Source of the DNA: Oscillospiraceae bacterium
GTDB taxonomy: Bacteria > Bacillota > Clostridia > Oscillospirales > Ruminococcaceae
Direction: 5' to 3'
Length of the DNA stretch: 64,000 bases
Assembly: GCA_017521325.1 (NCBI GenBank)
Contig: JAFXCV010000020.1
Span: 30,091-94,090, forward strand
Shown: one piece after another, positions 8,266-18,173 of the stretch
Layout: each line of letters begins with the position of its first letter
Position numbering within the stretch: position 1 is the first letter of the stretch
The notes under the pieces: model-generated
The model's input: only the letters and a program-made list of their open reading frames with translations
Told to the model about the DNA's origin: nothing
Databases searched by the model: none
Position numbers and translations under genes: made by a program

Positions 8266-9540
8266 TTATTCAGCCAGAAGCTTTTCCGCAGCGGCAAGCT
8301 TTGCACAGAGTACAAAGAGATCCATTGCCTTCTGCAGCTCATCCACTTCGGGATAGGTGGGAGCAATACGGATATTCTTATCCTCGGGATCCTTGCCGTA
8401 GGGGAAGGTAGCACCTGCGCCGGTCAGGACAACGCCTGCCTCCTTGCAAAGCTGTACGATGCGCTTTGCGCAGCCCTGCGGTGCGTCAAAGGACACGAAG
8501 TAGCCGCCCTGCGGATTTACCCAGCTGCCGATGCCCAGAGGAGCCAGCTCCTTTTCCAGTGTGCTGACAACCACATCGAATTTCGGCTGGATGAGTGCTC
8601 TGTGCTTTTCCATGTGTGCCAGAACGTTCTCAAACTTGCCGTCGAAGAACTTGACATGGCGCATCTGGTTGATCTTGTCAAAGCTGATGGTGAACACGTT
8701 CAGTGCCTTTTTCAGATCGCTGAGATTCTCCTTGCTTGCAGCCATCACTGCCACGCCTGCACCTGCATAGGTAACCTTTGCGGTGGATGCAAACAGATAA
8801 ACCATGTTCTCGTTGCCGTACTTCTTTGCCTCTGCAAGAATCGGAAGAATGGTCTTGGGATTGTCACACAGATGGTGGATGCAGTAAGCATTGTCCCAGA
8901 ACACACGGAAATCAGCTGCTGCCGGCTTGAGTGCTGCCATGCGGCGTACTACCTCGTCACTGTAGCTGATGCCCGTCGGGTTTGCGTACTGCGGTACACA
9001 CCAGATACCCTTGATACTTGCATCCTCCGATACAAGCTTTTCGACGAGATCCATGTCGGGACCTTCTTCGTTCATAGGAATGTTGATCATCTCTGCACCG
9101 AAGAACTGCGTGATGCTGAAATGTCTGTCATAGCCCGGAACAGGACAGAGGAACTTCACCTTGTCAAGCTTGCTCCACGGTGTATTGCCCAGCAGACCGT
9201 GGGAATAGGCATAGCTGATGGTCAGGTACATTGCCTGCAGGCTTGCGTTGCCGAAGATGAACAGCTCATCCGTTTCTACGCCCAGCATCGGCGCAAACAG
9301 TGCCTTTGCCTCCGGAATGCCATCGAGCAGACCGTAGTTGCGGTAATCACCTGCTTGACCGTTCAGATCAGCCTCGGAAATGCAGTCGAGCAGTCCGCCA
9401 CTGATGTCAAGCTGCTTCGGGGAGGGCTTGCCACGGGACATGTCAAGCTTGAGATCCTGCGCCTGATATGCCGCATACTGCGCCTTGCATTCTTCATAAA
9501 AGGCAGCAAGCTGTGCCTTGTCAAATGTCTTCAGTTCCAT
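8266..9540 (-). CDS. PLP-dependent aminotransferase, aspartate aminotransferase Ic type
   Basis: 424 residues. The N-terminal SRGKPSPKQLDIS, the PQYANPTGISYS loop, and the cofactor lysine in FASTAKVTYAGAG are typical of the subgroup Ic aspartate aminotransferases (Aminotran_MocR family). It transfers amino groups between aspartate or related amino acids and 2-oxoglutarate in the cytoplasm. The start MELKTF was chosen because AAAGGAG lies at the right distance; an upstream ATG lacks one. It is a single-gene unit with its own promoter. Confidence 0.88.
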   Translation of the reverse strand: MELKTFDKAQLAAFYEECKAQYAAYQAQDLKLDMSRGKPSPKQLDISGGLLDCISEADLNGQAGDYRNYGLLDGIPEAKALFAPMLGVETDELFIFGNASLQAMYLTISYAYSHGLLGNTPWSKLDKVKFLCPVPGYDRHFSITQFFGAEMINIPMNEEGPDMDLVEKLVSEDASIKGIWCVPQYANPTGISYSDEVVRRMAALKPAAADFRVFWDNAYCIHHLCDNPKTILPILAEAKKYGNENMVYLFASTAKVTYAGAGVAVMAASKENLSDLKKALNVFTISFDKINQMRHVKFFDGKFENVLAHMEKHRALIQPKFDVVVSTLEKELAPLGIGSWVNPQGGYFVSFDAPQGCAKRIVQLCKEAGVVLTGAGATFPYGKDPEDKNIRIAPTYPEVDELQKAMDLFVLCAKLAAAEKLLAE

Positions 9541-9581
9541 TCGTATTTTCTCCTTTACGGTCTGCATGTTTTGTTTTTTTA

Positions 9582-9610
9582 ATTATATCCCAGGGGCGCT
9601 GATTTTGCAA
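9582..9610 (-). promoter_or_regulatory. Promoter of the aminotransferase gene
   Basis: TTGCAA (9605-9610) and TATAAT (9582-9587) on the minus strand, 17-bp spacer. Confidence 0.75.
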
Positions 9611-9786
9611 GAGATTCCGTAAAAATCGCAGAATATTTTGTAGGGTTATACGGAAAATCCCCGTAAATCCCAGGTTGGAATGTGAATTTTGACGTGAAAA
9701 TTGTCCGCAAAGGAAGTTCATGTGTATTTGGTGCATGTACATTTCGGCGTTTTCGGATGAACATAAAAGTTTTTTTCTGTTCCCCC

Positions 9787-10180
9787 TTGACAAAAGTGCA
9801 AAAAAAGTTTACAATTATATATGTTGTATGATATGATAGTAAACGCCCGAAGGCAGGATACCGTCTGCCGTCGGAGTTTGCATCCGGCGCATAGCCGGAT
9901 CACGCAGCAGTAATTGCAGCTTGAGAACTGTGAGAGGTTCTTGACTTTATATCATTCTACTTTTTTTGATTCCGCAGACAGCCTGCGGTGGACTATACAT
10001 AAAATTGTAAATTGTTCATGGGGGAATGGACGTTTCCCGTTATTGTCATGCTGTGCGAGGGGCACAGTGTGGCATAATCATCTATAAGTTTGAAAAATGA
10101 ATAAAGAAGCGGCATTTACCGCCTGCGTAAGTTTTATGTACAATAAATGAAACTTTACTATTGAAGGAGGTAATGCACAC
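9787..10180 (+). other. Promoter and long structured leader (or small RNA) upstream of rny
   Basis: TTGACA (9787-9792) and TACAAT (9810-9815) are 17 bp apart; TTTACA-N18-TATGAT overlaps it. The following ~340 nt hold no convincing gene but many hairpins: GGCAG...CTGCC (9852-9869), CATCCGGC...GCCGGAT (9881-9900), GAGAAC...GTTCTT (9923-9942), a T7 tract (9961-9967), CCGCAG...CTGCGG (9972-9988), CTGTGC...GCACAG (10051-10067). It may be a regulatory 5' leader of rny, or a free RNA ending near the T7 tract. I do not recognise the family. Confidence 0.5.
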
Positions 10181-11806
10181 ATGCAAACAATTATCATTGT
10201 CGTGCTGGCAATTTTGCTGGCAGCAGCATTGATCGGCATTTTTGTGACATACAAAATTGTCAGTGAGCAGGCTTTCCAGAAGGGTGTGGCACATCGCAAG
10301 CAGGAAGCAGAAGCGGTTCTCGGCTCTGCGGAAAAAGAAGCCCGTGCCAAGGTGGAAGCAGCTGAGCGTAAGATTGCGGAGGCAAACCGTATTCTTGAGG
10401 ATGCAGGCAAGAAGGCTGAAACCAAGAAGAAGGAAGCCCTTGTGGAAGCAAAGGACGAGATCCACAAGCTGCGTTCGGATGCGGAGAAGGAGATCCGTGA
10501 CCGCCGCAGTGAAGTGTCAAAGCAGGAGCGCCGGATTCACCAGAAGGAGGAGAATCTGGACAAGAAGCTTGACAGCATGGAGCGTAAGGAAGAAGCCCTG
10601 CAGGAAAAGCTCAAAGCAGCGGATGCTCTGAAGGAGGAGGCAGAGGCACTCAAGAAGGTGCAGCTGGATACTCTCGAGCGCATTTCCGAGCTGACCCGTG
10701 AGCAGGCAAAGGAATACATCCTGCAGACTCTGGAAGAAGATCTGGTGCATGACAAGGCAGTTAAGGTTACTGCCTTTGAACAGCAGATCAAGGAAGATTG
10801 TGAAGAAAAGGCACGCAGCTATATTTCCCTTGCCATTGCAAAATGCGCAGCGGATCAGGTATCCGAAGCGGCAGTTTCGGTAGTTGCACTGCCCAATGAC
10901 GAAATGAAGGGACGCATCATCGGCCGTGAGGGCAGAAACATCCGTACCCTTGAAACACTGACGGGCGTTGACCTGATCATCGACGATACACCCGAGGCAA
11001 TCACACTTTCCTGCTTCGATCAGGTGCGCCGTGAGATAGCAAGAATCGCACTGGAGCGACTGATTGGTGACGGAAGAATCCACCCGAGCCGCATTGAGGA
11101 AATGGTGGAAAAGGCAAAGCGTGAGGTTGAGCATAAGATCAAGCAGGAGGGCGAACGTGCCGTTCTGGAAACCAATGTACATGGCATGAACCATGAGCTG
11201 ATCAAGCTCTTGGGCCGTCTGAAGTTCAGAACCAGCTATCGCCAGAACGTGCTGACGCACTCAATCGAGGTTGCGCAGCTTGCAGGTGTACTGGCTGCAG
11301 AGCTGGGCGTGGATGTGAATCTTGCCAAGCGTGCAGGTCTGCTGCATGACATCGGTAAGGCACTGACCTCCGAGGTGGAAGGCTCCCACGTTCAGATCGG
11401 CGTGGATGTCTGCCGCAAGTGCCATGAGAATGCAGAGGTTATTCATGCAATCGAAGCGCACCACAATGATGTGGAACCCCGTACTGCCATTGCCTGCATC
11501 GTACAGGCTGCGGATGCGATTTCTGCGGCAAGACCTGCAGCAAGAAGCGAAAATTACGAGAGCTACATCAAGCGTCTGGAGAAGCTCGAAGAAATCTGCA
11601 CATCCTACAAGGGCGTTGAAAAGTGCTATGCCGTACAGGCAGGCCGTGAGATCCGTGTGATGGTGCAGCCTGAGATCATCAGTGATGAAAAGATGGTTCT
11701 GGTGGCAAGACAGATCGCACAGCAGATCGAGGACGAGATGGATTATCCCGGACAGATCAAGGTGAACCTCATCCGTGAAAGCCGGACAGTGGATTACGCT
11801 AAGTAA
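10181..11806 (+). CDS. rny: Ribonuclease Y
   Basis: 541 residues, close to the usual ~520. Order: N-terminal membrane anchor (about 2-24), long charged coiled coil (about 30-215), KH RNA-binding domain with [15 protein letters not shown], and HD domain with [12 protein letters not shown] and the metal pair in LLHDIGKAL. It is the membrane-bound endoribonuclease that starts mRNA decay in Firmicutes. The start follows a perfect AAGGAGGT. The gene is monocistronic, behind an unusually long structured leader and ahead of a strong terminator. Confidence 0.97.
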   Translation: MQTIIIVVLAILLAAALIGIFVTYKIVSEQAFQKGVAHRKQEAEAVLGSAEKEARAKVEAAERKIAEANRILEDAGKKAETKKKEALVEAKDEIHKLRSDAEKEIRDRRSEVSKQERRIHQKEENLDKKLDSMERKEEALQEKLKAADALKEEAEALKKVQLDTLERISELTREQAKEYILQTLEEDLVHDKAVKVTAFEQQIKEDCEEKARSYISLAIAKCAADQVSEAAVSVVALPNDEMKGRIIGREGRNIRTLETLTGVDLIIDDTPEAITLSCFDQVRREIARIALERLIGDGRIHPSRIEEMVEKAKREVEHKIKQEGERAVLETNVHGMNHELIKLLGRLKFRTSYRQNVLTHSIEVAQLAGVLAAELGVDVNLAKRAGLLHDIGKALTSEVEGSHVQIGVDVCRKCHENAEVIHAIEAHHNDVEPRTAIACIVQAADAISAARPAARSENYESYIKRLEKLEEICTSYKGVEKCYAVQAGREIRVMVQPEIISDEKMVLVARQIAQQIEDEMDYPGQIKVNLIRESRTVDYAK

Positions 11807-11816
11807 AAAAGCCAGA

Positions 11817-11845
11817 GGACGGTACAGCGATGTACCGTCCTTTTT
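11817..11845 (+). terminator. Intrinsic terminator of rny
   Basis: 10-bp stem GGACGGTACA/TGTACCGTCC with GCGA loop and TTTTT, 11 bp past the stop. Confidence 0.9.
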
Positions 11846-11866
11846 AGCATGACAAGGAGGAATCGT

Positions 11867-13324
11867 ATGCCAAAGACGATATTCAATACGACCGAAAAGT
11901 CGAATTTCATTCTGAATATGAAAACGGAGGAGTACCGGAATTTTCTGATGAAAATTCTGATCGGGTATCTGATCCTGATGCCGATTTTCTGTATTCCGCT
12001 GGAGTTTTTCAAGATCTACAGCGTGCCTGCCATGGCGTTTGCCGTGATCGGCGTTTTTGCCATGGTCTTTGCCTTTATCGGGTTTATGAAGCAGATCACT
12101 CCGAAATCCCTCATCCTGCCTGCAGGGCTGCTGGGCGGACTTGTGGCTTGGAGTGTGGTGAGTCTGATCAATTCCTACAACTATAGCATTTCCCTCACCG
12201 GTTCTGACGGAAGAAATGAGGGCGTGTTCTCTGTGGTGTTCTATGGCTGCTTGTTCCTGCTCGGTGCACAGCTTGTGACGGAGCAGAATCACAAAAAGCT
12301 GCTCGACGCCATGCTCTGGTATGGCCTTGCACAGTGTGCATGGGCGCTGCTGCAAGTTCTGCCGATTGGATTCCCGTCCTATTATGCAGCGCTTGAACCG
12401 ATGCTCCTATTCCGTGTGTTCCTGCCCTCAGGACTGACGGGCAGCCCCATCTTCCTTGCAACACTGCTCGTGACGCTCTCCGTGCCTGCAATCATCGGTG
12501 CAGTCAAGGAGGAGGATAAGAAATCCCGCATCTTCTATCTCATCTGTGCAGCCATGTTTGTCCTCATGGCAGTGAAAACACAGACGCTCATCGGCTTTGC
12601 CGGCAGCATCCTTTCGCTTGCCGGAACAGGCATTTATCTGATTGCCAAAAGATCCGGAAAGAAAGCCTTCGGCAGCTATGCCGCTGTGATGCTGGCGTTT
12701 GTGATCGGCATGGGCTGGGCATTCGCTTCTCCTGCGATCAACGGCACCTTCAGCCGTGCAAGCGGCTCGGAGGTTGCACAGTCCGCAGGCTTCAGGCTCT
12801 ATGACGGTGGTGTCATGTGGGATGACAGCTCCTATCGTCTTGCGGTAAGCGGCTATTATGTGGCAAATGGTTCGGACAATCCCAACGGTCATTTTGATAT
12901 CAATAGTCTTACGGAAAGCTACGGCTACCTGTGGAAGGCGACGCTTGGCGTTATCGGGCGTTTCCCGCTGGTGGGCAGCGGACCGGATAATCTGGTCTAT
13001 CCGCAGATGTACCAGCATCATCAGGTGGTGAGCAATCCGAATGTATTTGACCGCTGCTACAATTACTATCTGCATCTTGCCGGAACAATGGGTATTCCTG
13101 CGCTGCTTTTGTATCTGGCACTGATGGGAATTGTGGTATTCCGTGGTGCAAAATTCTGCAAAACGGGCAATTGGCTGCATGCCGGAATATATGGTGCAGT
13201 GCTGATGTACCTGCTTGCGATGGGCATCGGAACAAGCTCCGTGACGGTTGCTCCCATTTTCTGGGTGCTTGCCGGAATTGTGGTGACGGATGGGATGGCT
13301 TTGAAAGAAAACGTGAAAAAATAA
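11867..13324 (+). CDS. O-antigen ligase/polymerase-like membrane protein
   Basis: 485 residues from the ATG behind AAGGAGG. It has about ten membrane segments and one large outside loop near residues 270-380, the layout of the Wzy_C (O-antigen ligase) superfamily; the loop contains the GSGPDNLVYPQMYQHH segment, comparable to the conserved histidine region. Such proteins join glycans to carriers or proteins on the outer face of the membrane. No glycosyltransferase cluster surrounds it, so the acceptor is unknown. Family call is by topology and weak motif only. Confidence 0.7.
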   Translation: MPKTIFNTTEKSNFILNMKTEEYRNFLMKILIGYLILMPIFCIPLEFFKIYSVPAMAFAVIGVFAMVFAFIGFMKQITPKSLILPAGLLGGLVAWSVVSLINSYNYSISLTGSDGRNEGVFSVVFYGCLFLLGAQLVTEQNHKKLLDAMLWYGLAQCAWALLQVLPIGFPSYYAALEPMLLFRVFLPSGLTGSPIFLATLLVTLSVPAIIGAVKEEDKKSRIFYLICAAMFVLMAVKTQTLIGFAGSILSLAGTGIYLIAKRSGKKAFGSYAAVMLAFVIGMGWAFASPAINGTFSRASGSEVAQSAGFRLYDGGVMWDDSSYRLAVSGYYVANGSDNPNGHFDINSLTESYGYLWKATLGVIGRFPLVGSGPDNLVYPQMYQHHQVVSNPNVFDRCYNYYLHLAGTMGIPALLLYLALMGIVVFRGAKFCKTGNWLHAGIYGAVLMYLLAMGIGTSSVTVAPIFWVLAGIVVTDGMALKENVKK

Positions 13325-13345
13325 CAAACAGGGGGTATCTTCATC

Positions 13346-13909
13346 ATGAACCATGATTTTGAGATCTATGATGGTGTGCTTAACAAATACCATGGCAGTG
13401 ACCAGAATGTTGTAATTCCGGGTGATGTAACGAAAATCGGCAGTTCTGCGTTTGAAGACTGCCGCACCATGCTGAGTGTGGAAATTCCGGAAGGTGTGAC
13501 AACCATCGGCAGGTTTGCGTTCTTCGGTTGTCAAAGGCTTGCGGATGTCAAGCTTCCGGAGAGCCTGACAACAATTGAAGAAAAGGCGTTCCGTGACTGC
13601 TCCGCTTTGGAGGATATTGCATTTCCCGATGGTATCACGCATGTTGCGGGAGATGCATTCGAAGGCTGTCACTATCTGGAAGAAATTACGATTTTCGGCG
13701 AGGTGTTTTCCATCGAAGAAATGATGGAAGAATACGATTCCGGAGAAATTGCAGAAGATTTTGACATTGACGAGGACGAGATCTGTAACCTTACCGAAGC
13801 AGTGCATGATGTGGCAGTTTCTGAATTGGTGCAGCTGCTCATCAATGGAAAGTCGGAAAATCTGTACATGCCGGAAGATTTGCGTGATGAGCTGAAACAG
13901 AATCTATAA
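13346..13909 (+). CDS. Small BspA-type leucine-rich repeat protein
   Basis: 187 residues with four LRR_5 (BspA-like) repeats in the first 115 residues, pattern IPxGVTTIGxxAFxxC. The C-terminal 70 residues are acidic and helical. No signal peptide or anchor is seen, so it is probably cytoplasmic, unlike the large surface BspA proteins. It follows the membrane protein by 21 bp and ends in a strong terminator, so the two are probably co-transcribed. Function unknown. Confidence 0.8.
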   Translation: MNHDFEIYDGVLNKYHGSDQNVVIPGDVTKIGSSAFEDCRTMLSVEIPEGVTTIGRFAFFGCQRLADVKLPESLTTIEEKAFRDCSALEDIAFPDGITHVAGDAFEGCHYLEEITIFGEVFSIEEMMEEYDSGEIAEDFDIDEDEICNLTEAVHDVAVSELVQLLINGKSENLYMPEDLRDELKQNL

Positions 13910-13920
13910 GCTAAGGCAAT

Positions 13921-13956
13921 ACCGCCTGTGGTACATTCCACAGGCGGTATTTTTTT
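13921..13956 (+). terminator. Terminator of the LRR gene
   Basis: 11-bp stem ACCGCCTGTGG/CCACAGGCGGT followed by ATTTTTTT. Confidence 0.9.
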
Positions 13957-13963
13957 ACAAATA

Positions 13964-13997
13964 AAGCCTGAGAAGGGGAATCCCTTCTCAGGCTTTT
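13964..13997 (-). terminator. Terminator of pheT
   Basis: AAGCCTGAGAAGGG/CCCTTCTCAGGCTT hairpin 19 bp past the pheT stop. The minus-strand tail is TTTATTTG and the plus-strand tail TTTT, so it can work in both directions. Confidence 0.8.
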
Positions 13998-14016
13998 GCT
14001 CATATTCAGAAGAAAA

Positions 14017-16416
14017 TTACATTCTCAGATCCGCACCAAGCTTTGTCAGAGCCTTCAGCACACGCTTCATGGCAGCGTCAGCCTGCTCGTCGGTCATGGT
14101 GCCGTCCGCACTGCGCATCACGATCTTGTAGGATACGCTCTTCTTGTCCTTTGCGATCTGCTCACCACGGTATACGTCGAACAGCTCTACCTTTTCGAGG
14201 AATTTACCCACAGCTTCACGGATAGCGGATTCCAGATCCGCAACAGGAATGCTCTCGTCGCATACAAGGCTCAGGTCACGGGTCATTGCCGGGAACTTCG
14301 GCAGCGGACGATAGGTGATCTCGTCATTTGCAGCTGCAAACATTTCCGGAATGTCAAGCTTTGCAGCATATGCCTTTACGCCGATTCCATAGTTCTCCTG
14401 TACCGTCGGATGCAGCTCACCGAAAATACCCAGAGAAGTGCTGCCGCTGTAAACCACTGCACTTCTGCCCGGATGGAATGCGGATGCCTCGTCATAGGGG
14501 CAGTCTTCACCGCATCTTGTGAAGCGCAGATCGGAAATGCCAAGCTTTTCCATCAGTGCCTCCAGCATGCCCTTGAGATCGAAGAAGTCACAGCCGCCAT
14601 ACATGCCGATGGTCAGACGCTGCGGTTCCTCGGGGAGCTTGTCGGGGGTTGTGGGATGGTATTCCTTGCTGATCTCAAAGAGCCATGCACTTGCATTTCT
14701 CTTGTTGTAGTTTGTTGCCAGAACCTCCAGAACGGACGGGAGGGTGGTTGTCTGCATTACGCTTGTATCCTCACCGAGGGGATTCATGATGGTCGTGGTG
14801 CTGCGCAGCTCGCTGTCAGCAGGCAGGCAGATCTTGTCAAAGAACTTCGGGGAAATGAAGGAATAGGTCAGAATACCGTTGCAGCCCATGCCTGCCATGG
14901 TCTGTTCGATGGTGCGGTTGAATTTCTGCTCGGGGGTCAGCTGTGCCTTTGCAACACCTGTGATGACTGTGGAGGGGATGTTGTTGTAGCCGTAGATTCT
15001 TGCCACTTCTTCTGCAATATCCGCCTTGCGCTCCAGATCAATACGGAACGTGGGGGAAACTGCCTCGCCGTTTTCAACGGCAATGCCAAGACTGCCCAGA
15101 TATTTTTCCATATCCGCAGCCGGAATTTCCGTGCCGAGGAAACGGTTGATCCACTCGGGATCGAACGGAATGCGGTTTTGTACGGGGTTTGCATAGTTGC
15201 GGTCGATGATCGTGCCTACCACTTCGCCTGCGCCCAGCTCCTCAACGAGGGAGAATGCACGCTTGAGTGTGGTCAGCATGGAGGTTTCGTCCAGTCCCTT
15301 TTCGTAGCGTGCGGAAGCGTCGGTTCTCATGCCGAGCTTCTTTGCGGTCAGACGAACCTGTGTCGGCTCGAAATATGCGGATTCAAATACCACATCTACT
15401 GTGTCTTCCATGATACCGCTGTATTCGCCGCCCATAACACCGGCAACAGCGATCGGCTTTTCTGCATCGGCAATGATGAGCATTTCTTCGGAAAGCGCAC
15501 GCTCTACGCCGTCAAGTGTGGTGATGGTTTCGCCTGCCTTGGCATTGCGCACGCAGATCTTGCCGCCTGCCACATAGCGCAGGTCGAATGCATGCATCGG
15601 CTGACCGTATTCAAGCATTACATAGTTTGTGATGTCCACGAGGTTGTTGATCGGGCGAACGCCGCTTGCTCTCAGACGCTCACGCATCCAGCGGGGGGAC
15701 GGGCCGATCTTGACGTTGCGCACCAGACCTGCCGCATAGCGTGTGCAGAGTGTGCGGTTCTGGATTTCCACATCCAGTGTATCTTCAATATTTTCGTCAG
15801 TGCCGTGGTATTCGGGTTCCTTGACAACCAGCGGTACATCAAATGTTGCAGCTGCTTCTCTTGCAAGACCGATCACCGACAGGCAGTCGGGACGGTTAGA
15901 GGTGATTTCAAATTCCACGGAAACATCGTTCAGACCGATAGCGGATGCGATGTCCTGACCGGGGGTGCATTCTTCTTCGATGACGAACACGCTCTCAGCG
16001 TCCGCATACGGGAAATCATGCTGCGTCAGTCCCAGTGTGGACAGACCGCAGAACATACCATAGCTCTCCACGCCACGCACCTTGCTGACCTTGATCTTCA
16101 TGGATTCGCTGCCCTCTGTAACAACCGTACCGGGGGTTGCAACGGGAACGAGATCGCCTTCTTTAACGTTCTTTGCGTTGGTTACGATCTGTACCGGCTC
16201 CTCACCGCCCAGATCCACACTGCATACGAACAGTGCATCTGCATTTTTGTGCTGTGCCTTGGAGAGGATTCTACCGACAACGATGCCCTGCACCTTTTCT
16301 GCTTCTTCCTCAAACGCCTCCACCTTGGAGCCGCTCATGGTCATGCCTGCGCAGAACTCCTTGGGGGTAATATCCAGCTTGACATAATCTGCAAGCCATT
16401 TCATTGATAAATTCAT
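14017..16416 (-). CDS. pheT: Phenylalanine-tRNA ligase beta subunit
   Basis: 799 residues, normal length. Order: N-terminal motif MKWLADYV, EMAP-like tRNA-binding domain (about 40-155), B3/B4 editing domain, B5 domain (NAHxIP-like RIPFDPEWINRFLG), core domain, and C-terminal FDX-ACB anticodon-binding domain with PKFPAMTRDLSLV. With PheS it forms the heterotetramer that charges tRNA-Phe. The start follows GGAGGTAAC. It is the third gene of an operon under a Phe T-box and is separated from pheS by a membrane-protein gene. Confidence 0.97.
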   Translation of the reverse strand: MNLSMKWLADYVKLDITPKEFCAGMTMSGSKVEAFEEEAEKVQGIVVGRILSKAQHKNADALFVCSVDLGGEEPVQIVTNAKNVKEGDLVPVATPGTVVTEGSESMKIKVSKVRGVESYGMFCGLSTLGLTQHDFPYADAESVFVIEEECTPGQDIASAIGLNDVSVEFEITSNRPDCLSVIGLAREAAATFDVPLVVKEPEYHGTDENIEDTLDVEIQNRTLCTRYAAGLVRNVKIGPSPRWMRERLRASGVRPINNLVDITNYVMLEYGQPMHAFDLRYVAGGKICVRNAKAGETITTLDGVERALSEEMLIIADAEKPIAVAGVMGGEYSGIMEDTVDVVFESAYFEPTQVRLTAKKLGMRTDASARYEKGLDETSMLTTLKRAFSLVEELGAGEVVGTIIDRNYANPVQNRIPFDPEWINRFLGTEIPAADMEKYLGSLGIAVENGEAVSPTFRIDLERKADIAEEVARIYGYNNIPSTVITGVAKAQLTPEQKFNRTIEQTMAGMGCNGILTYSFISPKFFDKICLPADSELRSTTTIMNPLGEDTSVMQTTTLPSVLEVLATNYNKRNASAWLFEISKEYHPTTPDKLPEEPQRLTIGMYGGCDFFDLKGMLEALMEKLGISDLRFTRCGEDCPYDEASAFHPGRSAVVYSGSTSLGIFGELHPTVQENYGIGVKAYAAKLDIPEMFAAANDEITYRPLPKFPAMTRDLSLVCDESIPVADLESAIREAVGKFLEKVELFDVYRGEQIAKDKKSVSYKIVMRSADGTMTDEQADAAMKRVLKALTKLGADLRM

Positions 16417-16440
16417 AAGGTTACCTCCGTAAATATTTTG

Positions 16441-17055
16441 TTATCCGAGATGAATGTAAGGAATGTCAATCGAATGTTCTTTCTTATGCCCGGAGGGCAG
16501 GGGACGTTCGTCCCGCTTATCAAAGAGCATCCTTTCGAAGCGGTGCTTCTGGATCAGATAGCTCTGCCAGTCTGCGACCATAACGGAATAGCTGTCATCC
16601 GGACACCGAAATACGACTGTTGCACCGTTTGTTATCAGATTTTGTTTATGCTCAATGGTCTGAATGGACTGGATCTCCAGATAGGAGAGCAGAAGTCCCT
16701 CACTGGGTACAAACAGGTAATTGTCCAGAAGATAGAAGGTGTTATACAGTGCTTCTGTATGGTACAGCTGGTTTTCCAGATTCAGAAAATCATCGTCCGT
16801 AAAATGTGCATACCGCCATGCCATGGCTTTCTGCTTTTGTTTTTCTCTGTAAAGGATAAAGGGAAGCATAATCATGAAGAGTACTGCCATCATGATAAAA
16901 ATAACTGCCCTTATATCGCCGGACATCACGATCAGGATGCCGGGAATGAAAAACGCCAGGGAAATTGCACTCCAGATAATGGCGAGGATCCATAAGTTTT
17001 TCCGGTTTGGCATAATGGAGCGATAGATCCGACATTTTTTTACAAGATCATCCAC
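16441..17055 (-). CDS. Two-helix membrane protein between pheS and pheT, unknown function
   Basis: 204 residues starting at GTG (17053-17055) behind AAGGAG. Two adjacent membrane segments (about 22-43 and 49-68) are followed by a soluble domain of ~130 residues containing FTDDDFLNLENQLYHTEALYNTFYLLDNYLFVPSEG, YLEIQSI and a basic end. The layout recalls small PH-like YcxB-type proteins but the match is weak. Gaps to pheS (12 bp) and pheT (24 bp) show it is inside the operon and should be induced with the synthetase. Confidence 0.75.
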   Translation of the reverse strand: MDDLVKKCRIYRSIMPNRKNLWILAIIWSAISLAFFIPGILIVMSGDIRAVIFIMMAVLFMIMLPFILYREKQKQKAMAWRYAHFTDDDFLNLENQLYHTEALYNTFYLLDNYLFVPSEGLLLSYLEIQSIQTIEHKQNLITNGATVVFRCPDDSYSVMVADWQSYLIQKHRFERMLFDKRDERPLPSGHKKEHSIDIPYIHLG

Positions 17056-17067
17056 AATAATCTCTCC

Positions 17068-18090
17068 TTATCTGAACTGTTCCAAGAAACGCATGTCGTT
17101 CTCAAACAGCAGACGCATGTCGCTGATGTTGTATCTTCTCATAACGATACGTTCCAGACCAAGACCGAACGCAAAGCCGGAGTAAACCTCGCTGTCAATG
17201 CCGCAGCCCTCCAGTACCTTGGGATGTACCATACCTGCGCCGAGCAGTTCAATGTAGCCCTCGCCCTTGCAGACACGGCAGCCCTCGCCGTGGCAGTTGA
17301 AGCACATAACGTCAACCTCTGCACTCGGCTCTGTGAACGGGAAGTGATGCGGACGCAGGCGGATCTTGCAGTCGTCGCCGTACAAACGCTGCATCAGCAG
17401 TTCCAGCGTGCCCTTGAGGTCAGCCATGGTAATGCCCTTATCAACCACAAGTCCCTCGATCTGATGGAACAGGGGAGAGTGCGTTGCATCCACAGCATCG
17501 GAACGATAAACACGGCCGGGAGCGATCACACGGATCGGCGGCTTCTGGTTTTCCATGACATGCACCTGCACGGAGGAAGTCTGTGTACGCAGCAGGATGT
17601 TCTCTGTAATGTAGAAGGTATCCTGCGTATCTCTTGCCGGATGGTTGGGCGGCAGATTCAGTGCCTCGAAGTTGTAGTAGTCATATTCCACCTCGGGACC
17701 GTCAGCCACGGAAAAGCCCATGCCAAGGAAGATCTCCTTGATCTCGTTCTCCACGATCTGCAGCGGATGCAGTCTGCCCACAGCCGGACGCTTGCCGGGC
17801 ATGGTCACGTCGATGGATTCGGCAGCGATCTTCGCAGCCTTTGCTGCTTCCTGCAGCGCAGCGGATTTTTCGGAAACGGCAGTTTCCAGTGCAGCACGCA
17901 CCTGATTTGCCAGCTGTCCCATTGCAGGACGTTCCTCAGCGGAGAGCTTGCCCATCTGCTTGAGAATGGCAGTCAGCTCACCCTTCTTGCCGAGGAATTT
18001 TACACGCAGCTCATCGAGCGCACGCAGGTCGGTACATGAGGAAATCGCAGCAACAGCTGTTTCCTCAATCTGTCTGAGTTGTTCTTTCAT
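17068..18090 (-). CDS. pheS: Phenylalanine-tRNA ligase alpha subunit
   Basis: 340 residues, normal length. N-terminal coiled coil (1-90), then class II motifs: motif 2 in [24 protein letters not shown] and motif 3 in [17 protein letters not shown]; a Cys4-like insertion [17 protein letters not shown] is also seen. It carries the catalytic site for charging tRNA-Phe. It is the first gene behind the T-box leader at 18174-18423. Confidence 0.97.
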   Translation of the reverse strand: MKEQLRQIEETAVAAISSCTDLRALDELRVKFLGKKGELTAILKQMGKLSAEERPAMGQLANQVRAALETAVSEKSAALQEAAKAAKIAAESIDVTMPGKRPAVGRLHPLQIVENEIKEIFLGMGFSVADGPEVEYDYYNFEALNLPPNHPARDTQDTFYITENILLRTQTSSVQVHVMENQKPPIRVIAPGRVYRSDAVDATHSPLFHQIEGLVVDKGITMADLKGTLELLMQRLYGDDCKIRLRPHHFPFTEPSAEVDVMCFNCHGEGCRVCKGEGYIELLGAGMVHPKVLEGCGIDSEVYSGFAFGLGLERIVMRRYNISDMRLLFENDMRFLEQFR

Positions 18091-18173
18091 ATCCTCACCT
18101 CGTAATTTTTTAGGGGATCCTGTTTTCCCAAAGATCGCCCTGAATTGTCTGCTGTTCCGGCATATTCGGAAAA

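Noticed and set aside
8206..9582. Open frame opposite the aminotransferase gene
   Set aside because: Antisense shadow with Cys/Leu/His-rich product and no start signals.
9842..9967. SRP RNA, RNase P RNA or tmRNA
   Set aside because: Conserved cores (for example GGTCAGGTCCGGAAGG, GAGGAAAGTC) are absent.
11849..11866. Upstream start for the O-antigen-ligase-like protein
   Set aside because: The earlier ATG overlaps the rny terminator and lacks a ribosome site; ATG 11867 has AAGGAGG at 6 bp.
13996..16407. Open frame of ~800 codons on the strand opposite pheT
   Set aside because: It mirrors pheT codon for codon; composition (Cys/His-rich) is that of an antisense shadow and there is no ribosome site.
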